A stretch of DNA of 64,000 bases, taken from assembly GCA_017621075.1 (NCBI GenBank), contig JAGATV010000020.1, forward strand, positions 1 to 64,000, given 5' to 3'. The stretch comes from Lachnospiraceae bacterium (lineage in GTDB: Bacteria > Bacillota > Clostridia > Lachnospirales > Lachnospiraceae). The notes beneath the pieces were generated by a model. The model had not been told where the DNA came from. It did not search any database and saw only the letters and a list, made by a program, of their open reading frames with translations. The position numbers and the translations under genes were made by a program. The stretch's first letter is position 1, and every line of letters starts with the position of its first letter. Positions 63,092 to 64,000 of the stretch are shown one piece after another.

Positions 63092-64000
63092 TTAAAAAAG
63101 TCCGGTGATCACACCTTCATCATTTACATCAATATCATAGGCTGCAGGATGTTTCGGAAGTCCCGGCATGGTCATCACCGCACCGGTCAGCACCACCACG
63201 AACCCTGCTCCCGCAGATACATAAACTTCCCTTACATTCATCTCAAATCCCACAGGTCTTCCCAAAAGAGTGGGATCATCAGACAGCGAATACTGATTTT
63301 TGGCCATACATACCGGAAGGGTCCCAAATCCCATTTGTTCTAATTTCTCCAACTGCTTTAAGGCCGCCGGCGCAAAATTCACATAGCCGGCACCATAGAT
63401 TTCCCTTGCCACAGTCTGTATCTTTTCCTTCAGGCTCATATCATCGGGATACAGGAGTGTAAATCTGCTCTCCTTCTTCTCCAAAGTCTCCATAACCTTT
63501 TCTGCCAGGGCAATGCCGCCTTCCCCGCCTTTTTCCCAGACTTCGGACAATGCGAACTCACAATTCCTGTCCTCACAGTATTTTTGCACAAAGGCGATCT
63601 CTGCCTCCGTATCTGTCGCAAAGGAATTCAGGGTGACCACTACCGGCACACCGTACTTCTGCAGGTTCTCGATATGCTTCTCCAAATTCACGATCCCCGC
63701 TTCCAGCGCTTCCAGATTCTCCTTTCCCAGATCTGCCTTTTTTACGCCGCCGTTGTACTTCAGGGCGCGTACGGTGGCCACAAGCACTGCCGCATCCGGC
63801 TTTAACCCTGCCATACGGCACTTGATATCAAAGAATTTCTCTGCGCCTAAGTCTGCGCCGAAACCAGCCTCCGTAATACAGTAATCCGCCATCTTCAGAG
63901 CCGCCTTTGTGGCCCTGACAGAATTGCAGCCGTGGGCGATATTGGCAAAAGGACCACCGTGTACCAGTGCCGGCGTATGCTCCAGGGTCTGGATCAGATT
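63092..64000 (-). CDS. fhs: Formate-tetrahydrofolate ligase, C-terminal part (gene runs off the right edge)
   Basis: This ATP-dependent enzyme makes 10-formyl-THF from formate. About 302 codons are in the window, of a roughly 556-residue family, with the start beyond position 64000. The visible part has [51 protein letters not shown] and the C-terminal [20 protein letters not shown]. All are FTHFS features, and the frame is open to the edge. It leads folD. Confidence 0.96.
   Translation of the reverse strand, partial: NLIQTLEHTPALVHGGPFANIAHGCNSVRATKAALKMADYCITEAGFGADLGAEKFFDIKCRMAGLKPDAAVLVATVRALKYNGGVKKADLGKENLEALEAGIVNLEKHIENLQKYGVPVVVTLNSFATDTEAEIAFVQKYCEDRNCEFALSEVWEKGGEGGIALAEKVMETLEKKESRFTLLYPDDMSLKEKIQTVAREIYGAGYVNFAPAALKQLEKLEQMGFGTLPVCMAKNQYSLSDDPTLLGRPVGFEMNVREVYVSAGAGFVVVLTGAVMTMPGLPKHPAAYDIDVNDEGVITGLF

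Noticed and set aside
1..64000. Mobile elements, CRISPR arrays or rRNA
   Set aside because: No transposase, integrase, direct-repeat array with unique spacers, or rRNA sequence was recognised on either strand. The gene content looks like stable core chromosome.

Overview
The window looks like chromosomal DNA from an anaerobic, spore-forming Firmicute, most likely a gut-type Lachnospiraceae (class Clostridia). The evidence is the strong AGGAGG-type ribosome sites, TTGACA/TATAAT promoters with 17-bp spacers, roughly balanced base composition, the sporulation genes yqfC/yqfD with a SleL-type spore-cortex hydrolase, an Nfn-type electron-bifurcating transhydrogenase pair, and formyl-THF synthetase with FolD. 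Most genes are on the minus strand. I saw no phage, insertion sequence, integrase, CRISPR array or rRNA. The species assignment is inference.

Layout. 1-3.3 kb: end of asd, argH, and a two-gene ABC importer (plus strand) without a binding protein. 3.3-8.5 kb: a chemoreceptor, tRNA-Thr(CGT), an MscS channel and glycogen branching enzyme. 8.5-12.6 kb: serC-serA with a DUF1015 gene and a small plus-strand gene. 12.7-18.7 kb: leuB-ilvD-ilvB-L,D-transpeptidase, one branched-chain amino acid run. 18.8-21.6 kb: a VanY-type carboxypeptidase, tgt and yajC. 21.6-28 kb: aroC, a beta-propeller lactonase, and the polyamine importer potABCD. 27.9-31 kb: a Cys-rich mini-protein, a DUF5662 gene, and a GlgX/isoamylase-like protein that has lost its catalytic residues. 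31-34.4 kb: a UvrD-like helicase and gltX. 34.5-43.9 kb: ten tightly spaced genes behind one good promoter: proB, DUF896, 5-formyl-THF cyclo-ligase, proA, ppa, feoA, feoB, a lipoprotein serpin, a RelQ-like alarmone synthetase and a beta-lactamase-fold hydrolase. 43.9-46.8 kb: two coupled flavoproteins. 46.9-53.4 kb: a BofC-like protein, an MVF-family flippase, ybeY, a degenerate PgpH-like protein, phoH, yqfD and yqfC. 53.5-64 kb: pyrimidine-nucleoside phosphorylase, SleL-like hydrolase, nth, rlmH, a zinc-ribbon membrane protein, a Dabb protein, nfnB, nfnA, a zinc-ribbon/TPR/chitobiase-C protein, folD and the 3' part of fhs.

How it fits together. Most genes are core anabolism and housekeeping (Arg, Ser, Ile/Val/Leu, Pro, chorismate, one-carbon units, tRNA and rRNA modification). 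The two most unusual genes are degenerate enzymes in conserved settings: the GlgX-like protein, whose GH13 nucleophile is Met, and the PgpH-like protein between phoH and ybeY, whose HD metal site is broken. Other points of interest are the missing serB beside serC-serA-DUF1015, a surface serpin between iron uptake and alarmone synthesis, and interlocked divergent promoters at 30.76-30.80 kb.
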